Of a stretch of DNA of 64,000 bases, positions 21,484 to 31,675 are shown piece after piece. The notes beneath the pieces were generated by a model. It was not told the origin of the DNA. It was given only the letters and a program-made list of their open reading frames with translations, and ran no database searches. The stretch's first letter is position 1; every line of letters begins with the position of its first letter. Both the position numbers and the translations under genes were made by a program. Origin of the DNA: Zea mays (lineage: Eukaryota > Streptophyta > Magnoliopsida > Poales > Poaceae); contig NC_050097.1 of NCBI RefSeq assembly GCF_902167145.1, forward strand, positions 46,050,095 to 46,114,094, written 5' to 3'.

Positions 21484-24400
21484 GTGGTGGTTAACGCCAC
21501 CCCAGGGTATGCACCTCAGGCCTTTATGGCAAGTCCATCAGATGACTGGTGGATGGATTCCGGTGCTACTGTTCATATTTGTGCTGATCGATCCATGTTC
21601 TCTTCATTCCAGGGATACAGCAGCGCACCAGTCTTGATGGGAAATGGTGTTTCGGCAGCAGTTCGAGGTACTGGACAGGTCTACCTGAAGTTAACTTCAG
21701 GAAAGACGCTCGTGCTGAAGGACGTACTCTATGTGCCATCGATGAGTCGGAACCTCATTTCAGTGTCGCTGCTATGTCGACAGGGTCTCAAATTAGTGTT
21801 TGAGTCTAATAAAGTGGTCCTGTCTAAGTTTGGTACTTTTGTTGGAAAGTCATATGAGTCAGGCAGTTTGTTCCGTCTTTCTGTTTTGAATAATCATTCT
21901 TCTTACCATGTTAATGTGGTCTGTAATAACGATTCCATTAATAATATATGGCATTCCCGTTTGTGTCATGTGAATTTTGAGGCCATTAAGAGATTAAGTG
22001 ACATGTCTTTAATTCCTGAATATAAACATGTTAAAGGTGTAAAATGTGGTATTTGTGTGCAAGCCAAGCAGCCTAGAAAACCGTTTCATACAGTTGAAGG
22101 CAGAAGTACCACTCCTTTAGAACTAATTCACTCAGATATCTGTGAGATGAATGGTATAATCACAAAAGGCGGTAAAAGATACTTTCTTACCTTGATAGAT
22201 GATGCTACCAGGTTCTGTTATATTTACTTACTCAGAACTAAAGATGAGGCACTAGAACACTTTAAGATCTATAAGACTGAAGTTGAAAACCAGTTAGACA
22301 AGAAAATTAAAAGGTTGCGATCTGATAGAGGAGGTGAATACCTTTCCAACCTTTTTGACGAGTACTGCAAAGAGTGTGGAATCATTCATGAAACCACCGC
22401 TCCATATTCACCTCAGTCAAATGGGGTAGCTAAAAGGAAGAACCGAACAGTGTGCGACTTAGCTAATGCTTTGTTGCAAAGTTCGGGGATGCCTGACATC
22501 TGGTGGGGCGAGGCAGTACTCACAGTATGCTATGTCCTGAACAGGGTGCCGCCTCGCAACCGTGAGGCCACACCCTATGAAGGATTTAAAGGAAGGAAGC
22601 CAGATCTTTCGCATCTTCGGACTTGGGGTTGCCTTGCAAAGGTGAATGTCCCGTTGCCGAAGAAGAGAAAGCTAGGCCCTAAGACCGTAGACTATGTCTT
22701 CCTGGGTTATGCACATAACAGTGCAGCTTATAGATTTCTAGTGGTCCATTCCGAGACGAGCGAAGTCGCTGTAAATGTCATAATGGAATCTCGGGATGTG
22801 ACATTCTTTGAGAGCATCTTCCCTATGCGGGATAAGGAAGTAGTAGCCCAAGATGGTCCATCTCGGACATATTCTCTGCCCTCGAGTGTCCATGACCAGA
22901 CTCCAGATTTGGAGTTAAGGAGGAGTAAGAGACAAAGGACTGAAAAGTCTCTGGGTGATGATTATATTATTTATCTAGTGGATGAAGAACCACGCTCCCT
23001 CACAGAGGCATATACATCTCCGGATGTAGAGTACTGGAGGGAGGCTGTCCGTAGCGAGATGGATTCCATCATCTCGAACGGAACTTGGGAGATAACTAAT
23101 CTCCCAGCTGGTTGCAAGCCTGTGGGCTGTAAATGGATCTTTAGGAGGAAGAGGAGACCCGATGGTACTATTGAAAAGTACAAGGCCCATCTTGTGGCTA
23201 AGGGTTTTACTCAAAAGAAAGAGGAGGATTATTTTGATACTTATTCTCTGGTGGCTCGATTGCCCACAATTTGTGTGCTTTTAGCACTGGCAGCTGCGTA
23301 TAAACTTCTTGTTCATCAAATGGACGTAAAGACAGCATTCCTAAATGGAGAGCTGGAAGAGGAAATTTATATGCAGCAACCAGAAGGATTTGTGGTTAAA
23401 GGACAAGAGAGCAAAGTGTGTCACTTGATTAAATCCTTATATGATCTGAAGCAAGCTCCCAGACAATGGCATGAGAAGTTTAATAATACTCTGACCACTG
23501 TCGGGTTTTGTGTAAACGAAGCCGACAAGTGTGTGTCGCTTCTCTGGGGGCAAAGGTGTCATCATGTGTTTATACGTTGATGACATATTGATATTTGGGA
23601 CCGATTTGGAGGCTATCATGGAGACAAAATTATTCCTCTCCAAGAACTTTGATATGAAGGACTTGGGTGAAGCTGATGTTATACTGAACATCAAGCTGAT
23701 AAAGGGTGAGGATGGGATTACTTTGTCACAATCTCATTATGTGGAAAAGGTCCTGACTCGCTTTGGACATATGGACTGTAAACCAGTCACCACGCCCTAT
23801 GATCCATCCTACACGCTCAGTAAATATGAAGGCGAGCCTGTGAACCAGCTACTATATTCACAGATCATCGGATCTCTCATGTACCTGAGCAGTGCAACTA
23901 GACCAGATATCTCATATGCAGTATGCAGACTGGCTCGTTATTCGGCCAGTCCAGGAGATAGACACTGGGTAGCCTTGTACAGAGTGCTTCGGTATTTGAA
24001 GGGAGCGATGAATCTTGGTATTAAATATACCGGATTTCCGTCAGTACTTGAAGGATTCAGTGATGCAAACTGGATCTCTGACTCGGATCAAATGAAGTCT
24101 ACAAGTGGCTATGTGTTCACTTTAGCTGGTGGGGCCGTGTCATGGAGATCATCTAAACAATCAGTGTCGACACGTTCCACCAAGGAGGCTGAATTAGTTG
24201 CACTTGATTTAGCAGCATTGGAGGCTGAATGGTTGAGAGACCTGTTATCAGACCTTCCAATGCTAGCAAAGCCGATACCGGCTGTCCTAGTATACAGTGA
24301 CAACACTTCTGTGTTGCTGAAAGCGAATAGTAGAAAGGACAACCAAAAATCCTCGCGGCATATCAGAAGACGACTTGATTCATGTCGGCATGCTAGAGAG

Positions 24401-24523
24401 ACAGGTGTAATAACCGTAGATTACATCAAGTCTGAAAGGAACCTTGCTGATCCTTTCACCAAAGGACTGGCTCAAAAGCCAATCCAAGCAGCGTGCATAG
24501 GAATGGGACTCGTACCCTGTTAG
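21382..24523 (+). pseudogene. pol of the CTTTA copia element (protease, integrase, RT, RNase H; one frameshift, integrase Glu lost)
   Basis: The protease motif WWMDSGATVH is at about 21550. Integrase has an HHCC finger (HSRLCHVNF ... CGICVQAKQ), then Asp in HSDICEMNG and Asp in RSDRGGEY. The third catalytic position, 35 residues after the second Asp, is Lys (NGVAKRKNRT) where the family has Glu. Reverse transcriptase has QMDVKTAFLNGELEEE. A net +1 shift at about 23530-23545 separates this from LYVDDILIF and the rest; two missing bases would account for it. RNase H follows (FSDANW, KSTSGY, STKEAELVALD, YSDNTS), ending ADPFTKGL and a stop at 24523. All other motifs look intact. Confidence 0.88.
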
Positions 24524-25067
24524 CGGTTTCAACTGCGGATAACTGTCCTGTGTGACCGGAGATCTCGAGATCCAAGCTCCAGGAAACGAAGCACTGTGGA
24601 ACCAAGAGCACAAAAGATAAAGAGTCTCATGAGCTGTTGTGCTCTGTCTGTATGGCAGGTTGAGCGATATGCTCTTAATGAAGTCAATGCTATAAGCAGG
24701 GAAATTGTCCTACAGAATTTCCTTAACGATTTCACCTATATGAGCTGACTGTGGGGTCGCAGTCCAGGAGAGAATGGGATTTTCTCTCTAGTGAGCTCAT
24801 GAACAGATATTAAAGGGCATGACCGTAACGCCCTGCCCCGTAAGAGTAGCAGATAATCTGCCTAGTACTATGTGCCTTTTGTGCGAAGATTCTCACACTA
24901 GGGTTTGTGGATCAAGGCGTAGTCCTCCGCTTACTCGTGCAGGGTTGGAGTACACTGGGATAGGCTTTGGTTCAAACCTAACAAGTACCTCTGCCGAAAA
25001 GTAGTATATAAACAGTACGGGAGCTCAATGACATTGATCAGAAAATAAGAGTGAAAATGGTGGGGAT
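24524..25067 (+). other. 3' untranslated region and polypurine tract of the CTTTA copia element
   Basis: About 540 bases between the pol stop and the right LTR without an ORF of note. The last 15 bases (GAAAATGGTGGGGA at 25053-25066) form the purine tract that primes plus-strand synthesis. Confidence 0.75.
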
Positions 25068-26464
25068 TGTTATTCATTTTGGGGTTTTTCCTTTATTTTC
25101 TTTTGAGGAAATAAAGAAATGAATTAAAAAAAATGGCCAGCCGGACTGGGCCTTTTCTAGACCCGTAAGCCAAGCAGCCCAGCCGGCTGGGAATAATCCC
25201 TAGGGCACTTCCGTGCCTCTGGCATAGAGACAGCGAAGAGGAAGAGAGTGCAGGCAGCTGAGCGGCGGCGGAGGCTCAACGGCTTGGCCGGCTTGCACGG
25301 CTGCCTCTGCGCGTTTCCTCTCTATTCAACGGCCTCCGAATTTGGTGCCTGGTCTCTGCTCCATAAGTATGGATGTGTTTCCCCTCTCTCTGGCACTGGC
25401 TGAGCAGTCAGATGTTCTTCTTCCTCTCTCCGTGTGTGCTGCTCCGTTGAGAACTCAGTTCGTTCCCTGATATTGCTGGGAGTGGTTCAAAGAGATAGGA
25501 AGTGGTGCTGTGCTTGCGCAGCATGTCTTTCCTGTGCTCTGTTGCCGGAACCGTGCATCTGTGTAGTGCTGCGGTTCTTCTCTGATTATTGTCCACCGTG
25601 GCCTGGTGCTTGGGCTCCCTCTGCGCGGTGTTCCTCTTCTCGGGCTGGTGCCGTGGACGTCTCCCTCGGCTCCGGCAGCGGCTCTAGTATCTCCGTCAAC
25701 CTCCCGCCGTGCAGGCCCGGACGTGGGCGACGGAATTGGTTTTCTGGGACAGAACCTTGTGTTCGCTGAGCTGGTCTTCCCACGTAGACAATCTACGTGC
25801 TGTGAGTTATTCGTTGTCTCACTTTATTTACTGTTTAATTTTGTGCAATCTGCTAGTATTAAATACTTGGGTGTGATTGCACTGTTGTGGGCGGATTTGT
25901 GTGCTCGATGATGATAGCGGTGTAGTGAGACAACGTGACAGTCTGGGTTTTAGTGTATTATCATTTTCAGCATTGATATTATTTGTGCCTAATTAAATCT
26001 CTCTTTGTTGAGGCTGTTTACCTGTGTTAAATTCTGTTATTTTATTTGGTACACAGCTCCTTAGTATTAGTATTTAGATTTAATTATTAGGCTTATTACA
26101 TCTGATCTAAAACCCTGATTTGGTAAGATAGGGCTGTCACGTTAGTCGAGGATCTCTGATCACATATTAGCGTTGGAGGGCTGTTTATTACAGCAACCCG
26201 CTATTTTGAGAGCAATACTTTAAGATAAACAATCATGTTTATTTGTTTAATCTGCCTTCTTCATCTGCAAGCCATGTTTAATTATAAAATGGACCTGAGA
26301 TGCTATTTTACATGTTTACATGTTCTAGAATTGCTACTGTTCATTGCTGCAATAATTATATATGGCATTTGTCTGAGCTATATGCTTGTTTTATTCAGAA
26401 TTAGAATATTTAATTTATTTAAATATGAAGGAAGCATGTCACTTATTTCTCTAATTTTACAACA
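25068..26464 (+). repeat. 3' LTR of the CTTTA copia element (1397 bp)
   Basis: Same ends as the 5' LTR (TGTTATTC ... TTTTACAACA), followed by the CTTTA target duplication and then the second part of the interrupted MITE. Confidence 0.93.
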
Positions 26465-26696
26465 CTTTAGTCATGACAAAACCGCAGTTTACAATACCAC
26501 AATTTTGAAAACTGAGGTACAGACTTAAGTTTGGAATACCTTAAAACAACTATAGTATTTGCAATACTTCAGTTTTGAAAACAGATATTTTAGTCAGCTT
26601 GCCAAACACCATTCTGTATATAATACTGCAGTATTTGAGAATACTGCAGTATTCTTCCAAAACTGTGAAAAAACTTCACTCCCAAACACCCCCTAA

Positions 26697-27524
26697 ACTA
26701 TAGCAACACACAGTCAATTGCCTAGTTTTCAATGGACAAGTTGGCTGCGTTTGCCATGGTTTTTGTGAGAACGGTTTTAATAAGAGTTTACCTAGAGTTA
26801 CATAACACTAAATAAGTTGACATAATATAAAATCGAGAAAAGAATATAATAAAAAATTTATAAACAAATGGGTTTTATAGAAATAAAAACAACTTATCTA
26901 CACTGTTTATAACACATTAATATTTAAAACTAAGAAATGAAATTCCACCGAGCCTGTCTTAGACTGTCTCTAGTAGTATGTAAAATAGAGGACGTGAAAC
27001 TGTTTAACACTATTTGTAGAGAGAAGTTTGAAATGTAGAATAAGATAGAACATCTGCAGAAGACTTAGCAGTAGCAGCGGCATTGTGTTCTTTCATGTTC
27101 TCGCCTTCTCGGTTAAAAGGAAAACACGCACTCAACGCTAGCCACACATATCACGCTCACACATCATTAGGTACGTACACACATCATTAGGTACCTACGT
27201 TCTAAACACTGTTTTTACACTATAGCTTGTAGGGTGAAGTTTGAATATGGATATGACGATGAATAAACTGTTAAAGATAGTCTAAACACCGAATGCACAC
27301 ATATTCTTCTATGCTTGCGCAAATAAACGAGGCATCCTAATTAACAATGATTTTGGTTCATTTCAAAGATCAACGAAACAAGATGGTTAGTTGATGATAC
27401 GGAGTCGAAGTAGCAAAAGTTCCCAGCGATGGGAAATTGAGAAATAGAACTGAAACTCCCATTAACCTTTTATATTGTTGAGCATATACTGTAAATTCGT
27501 GAATTTTTCATAACTGCAGAATGT
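26697..27524. other. Intergenic, hydrolase 3' flank; small tandem repeat
   Basis: No gene seen. At about 27163-27197 the word ACACATCATTAGGTAC occurs twice in tandem (about 18-bp period). The last bases before 27525 are the 3' flank of the serine hydrolase gene. Confidence 0.55.
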
Positions 27525-29168
27525 TTAATTTGAGCCCACGATCTCAGCATCAGTTGACGAATGCTCCCATATCTCCCTCTCAATCTTGTCAAGGTAAGTG
27601 AGCATAGTTTGGAGACCCTTCTCGTCTGCGAGTACAAGCACAGACCACACAGAGATTTAGCAGAAAGCAAAACAATAAGAAAAAGCCATCTAGGCTTATG
27701 AACAAAGCTTAATCATTCACCGCCGACGCCTCGATGCTGTGGCTGTTTATTCTGAATTTGTGGAAATCCTTAGAAGGTGCTAGGAGATAGCAATCTGATC
27801 TCACCAAGCTTAGGAACAGTGTGGCCTCGGGGATGACGTATGACAAGTGGGTCCGCAAATGCTCGGACAAGCTCTTCGCTGTGAACCTTCACAAAGTCCT
27901 CTTCACCTGCACACGTTTATCCCGTGTGTCAGAAAGAGGGTATTCTTGGAACACATGGATACATGAGAAGTGATGAATCTTGCATTAAACGGTTCAGACA
28001 TTGCTGCAGAAACTGGCCAAAAAGTTCAGGCCTGCGTTCACAGCCAGTTTCGGTTTTGACTTAGTCCTTGTTCGGTTAAAAGTGGATTAAAAGGATTAGA
28101 TCTATTTCCATTTAAAATTAAGTAGTAAACCGAACATGGTTTAAAGAGTTTATCTCAATTTAACAGCGCTAGAGAGTAGAGCTAGAGACCACGAAAATGC
28201 ACGAAGGACACCCAAGAACAAGCAGGTTTGTGATCCATGTAAAAACAGTACGAAAAAGAATGCAAACGTACCAATGAAATGAAGCGATGGGCAGGTAATC
28301 TTGGTGTCAAACGCCCTCGCGACCGCCGCCGGCGCCCTGATCTTGGCCCCCGCTATAACTATCACGCACTTCACCTGAGCAACCCCAGTGAGGGCCAGCC
28401 CCTGCCGGAAAACGTAAAGCAGTGTGTCAAGTCGCGGCCGTATAGCATCCATCCAGTTCGTGAGAGGCAACAGTTACCTGCTCCTGGAGCCCTGCAAGCA
28501 CGGCAGACAGGCCGGCGCCCTGGGAGAAGCCCAGCAGCCCGTCGAACGGCCCTTCTCTAGCCATCAGCTCCTCGAGGTAGGAGAAGCACCTATCCAAGTT
28601 CCTGCAGCTGAGGAAATCCTGCCCGAGACCCGAAGCAGCGGGGGGGAGGAGATTTGTCAGCGCTCAGCTCAGCAGCCGGCCGCGGTGTTGCTACTTGCTG
28701 GTCGACTCGACCGACGCGAGGGAGGTGCACGGAACAGACCTCGCCGACGAACTGGCACCACTCGTAGTAGGGCGGGTCGAAGGCGCCGGCCACGGGGGAC
28801 GCGCCCTCGGCCGGGAACGGCCCGTCCGCGAAGACGAGGTCCAGGCGCGCGGTCACCTCGGGCGCCCACCTGCCCACCACCTGGCGCCGCATGATCTCCC
28901 CGCTGGTGCGGAACCCGTGCAGGCACAGGAACCGCGGCGGCCGTCGTGGTCGTGGTGGCCCGAACGCAGGCGCGTCGGTGTCGGTGGACTCGGAGGCCCT
29001 GACGCCGTGCGCGCGGCGGTTGCCATCGCGCAAGGGACAGGAGCAGGAGCAGGACGACGCCGCTGCGAAGGTGGCTAGGCGCCGAGGCAGCGTTGACCGT
29101 GGACCGAGAGCGGATGGAGCCTTGGATGAGACGAGCTGCCGCAGCTGGCATCTCCCTGCTACTTCCAT
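27525..29168 (-). CDS. FSH1/OVCA2-like serine hydrolase (5 exons: 29168-28740, 28618-28478, 28401-28272, 27906-27805, 27625-27525)
   Basis: All four introns have GT-AG ends and the joined frame gives 300 codons without a stop. Residues 1-75 are Arg/Ser/Ala-rich and could be an organelle transit peptide. The alpha/beta-hydrolase domain starts RFLCLHGFRTSGEI (80-92), then DLVFADGPFPAEG. The nucleophile Ser175 sits in LLGFSQGAG (exon 2), with Asp237 in GEEDFV and His262 in HPRGHTVP (exon 4), in the order and spacing of the FSH1 family. That family (yeast FSH1, human OVCA2, plant At4g24380-like) comprises small esterases; the physiological substrate here is unknown. The gene looks complete and intact. 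Introns are 121, 76, 365 and 179 nt; the 365-nt one holds a small inverted repeat. Confidence 0.9.
28066..28139. mobile_element. Small MITE-like inverted repeat in intron 3 of the hydrolase gene
   Basis: CCTTGTTCGGTT at 28066 and AACCGAACATGG at 28139 form 12-bp inverted ends with one mismatch around an AT-rich core, 74 bp in all. I could not define a clear target duplication. It lies wholly inside the intron and away from the splice sites. Confidence 0.5.
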
Positions 29169-29392
29169 TGGAAGAGGGAACTCTCACTCTCATCAGTGTT
29201 CTACGTGATCGATGAGCACGGGATTAATCATCCATAATAATTGGGTCGGGTCTTAAGCTGGCAGGCACGGCGACGATACTAGTTAGTCCATTGATGTGGA
29301 TGACGGTTCCATCCAACACCAAACCGGAACAAATGATTCCAAGGATGAGGACCGTCCAAACCCAAAAACTCTTTTCTATACTTATCAAATCA
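29169..29392. other. Upstream flank of the hydrolase gene
   Basis: About 220 bp between the hydrolase start codon and the 3' terminus of the Helitron at 29393, so the Helitron sits in the promoter-proximal region. No TATA box was recognised. Confidence 0.45.
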
Positions 29393-30271
29393 CTAGTTGT
29401 GTGCCCGTGCGTTGCAACGGGAACATATAATACCATTGATAGTTTATGTACGTTGGGATGACCATCGACATATATCTGACCGGATCTTCTTCTTCCTTGG
29501 GGATCTGGAGAAAAGCCTGTTCGGAAGCCAAACATGTTAAGACCTGATCATGTGCTGCCCTTGTGTATCTGATCATCATCAGCACACTGTTCGACGCTTG
29601 TATGAGTCTTGTTAATTTGCATGCCTCGTGCATAGTATCTCAACCATCAATTCATTATGGTATACAGAATTCGTGTGAGTTGTGACAAACATTATCAAAT
29701 TCATATAAATTATTTTAAAGAATCAATATAGAGTTTTATACGATAGAGAAATACATGTGGATTAAAAAATGCTAAACAAAAGATCTAAAATATAATAGTT
29801 CGATCAAGTTGCATAAGATGTACAGTTTTCCAATTGCTTCTGCATTTGGAAGTCCACCTTTCTATGTTATCTTTGCTATTTCTGACTTAATAGAATCCAA
29901 ATAGTATTGAACACTAAGAAAACTACAAATGAGATGGAGTTGTGTTGACTGAAAAACATATGTATGTAGCATTTGGAATAAAAAAATACACTTTAAGTAT
30001 TCAAGTACCAGATAATGTCAGACAAGGGATTAATTCCACAGAGCAAAGTACAAAATCCATGACAAGATATTTCATAATAGATTTAAAAAAGGAAGGCTTT
30101 TGCTTAAAATATGAGGCCTTAATCTCAAAATGTGTATATGTGATATTGAACGGGTCACCACCAATGCCTACACAAGTTGACTGCCCCAAACCTACAGCTG
30201 TTGTTTGAAACACTCGTCAACAGAAATCATACATGCATTAACCAAACATAGTCAGGTGCTCGTGCGTTGCC

Positions 30272-31174
30272 ATACTCATAGCATGGGCGGCAGACAGGGA
30301 AGGCACACTCATTGCAGGCAACAAAGACATCGACAGTGGCTGAAACACCTATAGAGTCACCACAAATCTGGCAGACCTGCCCATTCGCACTCTTTGTGGG
30401 CTTAGCCTGCATTAGCGAGATAACGACAAAGTCAGCACACATGCAATCAGAAATTCAGCATTAGAGGACACCTCAGTGACTCATGCACTTTACTGGTGAG
30501 CAACAGACTGTAAAATCAACTTGCGATCAAGTGTCTATTAGTCTTGAAGTCGAGGCTAAGATCAAAATGCCAGGAAGGTAATTTCGAATTTACATAAGAT
30601 GAACTAATTCAATGGTGTAGTAGTCATAAACAAAGGCACGCTACAGCAGGGCAAAGAAGGATCTAATTCACCGTCGGTCCATGGTAATTATGACAAGGAA
30701 TTGTTGAGGCATGGGTAAACCCAGGGATCTAAACAATCTGAGGCTCCATTTCACTGGATCTCCAAGACAACGAAACATGAACAGTATATCATTACCTATT
30801 GCCGATTTGGCAACTGTTCGAAGAATTGGACCGAGCATGAACAGTTCAGAAATTGCTAGGAGGACATGTCTGATCTGGTGACTTACACGGCGCAACGGAA
30901 GCATCGCTGAAATGGACAGGCAAAATCTAAGAGCAGAGACACGCAGAAGCGACCGCATTTGAGGGGCGAACCCCAAGCGTTAGACTAAAGACTAACACCT
31001 CAGCCCAGATCCAGCGACAGACGCGCGCGCACGACATGAGCCGCTAGAAACTGAATCTGAAGCACGCAGCGCAGGCGGCACTGGAATGGCTGGATGTACC
31101 GGGCCCGGTGCATCACCGTCATGGCGGATCATGACGAACTCGTTGCGGTTGTGCGAGCCCGCCACCATCCCCAT
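30272..31174 (-). pseudogene. Cellulose synthase (CesA) 5' fragment: exon 1 (31174-about 31105) and part of exon 2 (30406-30272)
   Basis: Exon 1 encodes [20 protein letters not shown], the N terminus of grass CesA proteins. About 700 bp downstream, after an acceptor TGCAG, a second exon encodes [18 protein letters not shown] through [17 protein letters not shown]. This is the first half of the CesA RING-type zinc finger. Homology stops at Tyr (30272) and directly joins GGCAACGCACGAGCAC, a Helitron 3'-end-like sequence. The intron is kept, so the copy was made from DNA, not from mRNA. A Gly to Val change and loss of the rest of the protein make it a pseudogene fragment. The parent is probably a CesA7/8-like maize gene. 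Confidence 0.85.
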
Positions 31175-31458
31175 TTTGATCAGCAAACCACACCAGCAAG
31201 CGCCCATGAGAAGACGGGTCGCGGCCGGTCAGACCCACCGCTCCTGCGTCGGTTGGGAAATCAAAGTCGCGGTCGGATCTGGGCAAGCAGGGCGCGAATC
31301 CGGGCATGGCGGCAACAATGGCGAGGAGATCTGGGGAGGAGCGGGCGGGATCAAGGCGGTGGCGCTCATGCCCCTCCGGTCTCGCTTTGGGCTGGTTCGG
31401 GGGCGGCTGCAGGGTTCCACGGGTCGCGCTAGGTGGGCGTGCGGCATGCGTCGGGCGA

Positions 31459-31595
31459 TTGCGGCGTGCGGGCGGGCGGGAGGGCGGTTCGCCATGGTCG
31501 CGGCGGGATTTGCGGGCTTGTGGTGTGCGGGCGGGAGGACAGTCCGCCTTGGTCGCGGCGGGGTTTGTAGGTTTGCGGCGTGCGGGTGGGCGGGC
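31459..31595. repeat. GC-rich imperfect tandem repeat near the Helitron 5' end
   Basis: A unit of about 55 bp containing GCGTGCGGGCGGGCGGG and GGTCGCGGCGGG recurs about 2.5 times (near 31463, 31522 and 31577). The surrounding 31300-31620 is very GC-rich, and the ORFs there are compositional. Confidence 0.6.
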
Positions 31596-31675
31596 GTAGG
31601 GAGGCGGGGGCAGTCTACAGTAAGTTCTTAATAGTTAGTAGAGATTACTGTTTCTATATGCCTATATCAATCACA

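Larger units (their letters stand above)
19226..26464 (+). mobile_element. Complete Ty1/copia LTR retrotransposon, 7.24 kb, target duplication CTTTA
   Basis: LTRs lie at 19226-20625 and 25068-26464, both TGTTATTC...TTACAACA, and identical CTTTA duplications flank the element at 19221-19225 and 26465-26469. A purine tract (GAAAATGGTGGGGA) precedes the right LTR. Gag and pol are in copia order (protease, integrase, reverse transcriptase, RNase H). Three coding defects are visible: two frameshifts and an integrase active-site change. By eye the LTRs differ at roughly 2% of sites, which is young, but the copy cannot move by itself. Confidence 0.95.
19164..26693. mobile_element. Tourist-like MITE split by a copia insertion (parts 19164-19225 and 26470-26693)
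   Basis: The left part starts GGCCCTATTTGGGAAC and the right part ends TCCCAAACACCCCC, giving imperfect terminal inverted repeats. TAA target duplications flank the pair at 19161-19163 and 26694-26696. Without the 7.2-kb copia element and one copy of its CTTTA duplication the MITE is about 286 bp. Both parts share CAGTATT / AATACTGCAG words. Confidence 0.7.
29393..31644 (-). mobile_element. Helitron (non-autonomous) carrying cellulose synthase exons
   Basis: The minus-strand 5' end at 31644 reads TCTCTACTAACTATTAAG after an A, a typical maize Helitron start. The best 3' end is CTAG at 29393-29396 followed by T. Seven bases before it lies a hairpin (CCCGT-8 nt-ACGGG, 29404-29421), which matches the Helitron 3' rule. 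A second 3'-like end (GCAACGCACGAGCACCTGA) lies at about 30252-30271, so the body may be two nested Helitrons. There is no Rep/helicase code, hence non-autonomous. It contains the first exons of a CesA gene. Confidence 0.68.

Noticed and set aside
28424..28894. Plus-strand Arg/Pro-rich ORF of 156 codons
   Set aside because: Antisense of hydrolase exons 1-2; composition is explained by GC-rich codons on the other strand.
31229..31631. Several GC-rich ORFs on both strands near the Helitron 5' end
   Set aside because: Tandem GC-rich DNA gives open frames in most phases; no domain is seen.
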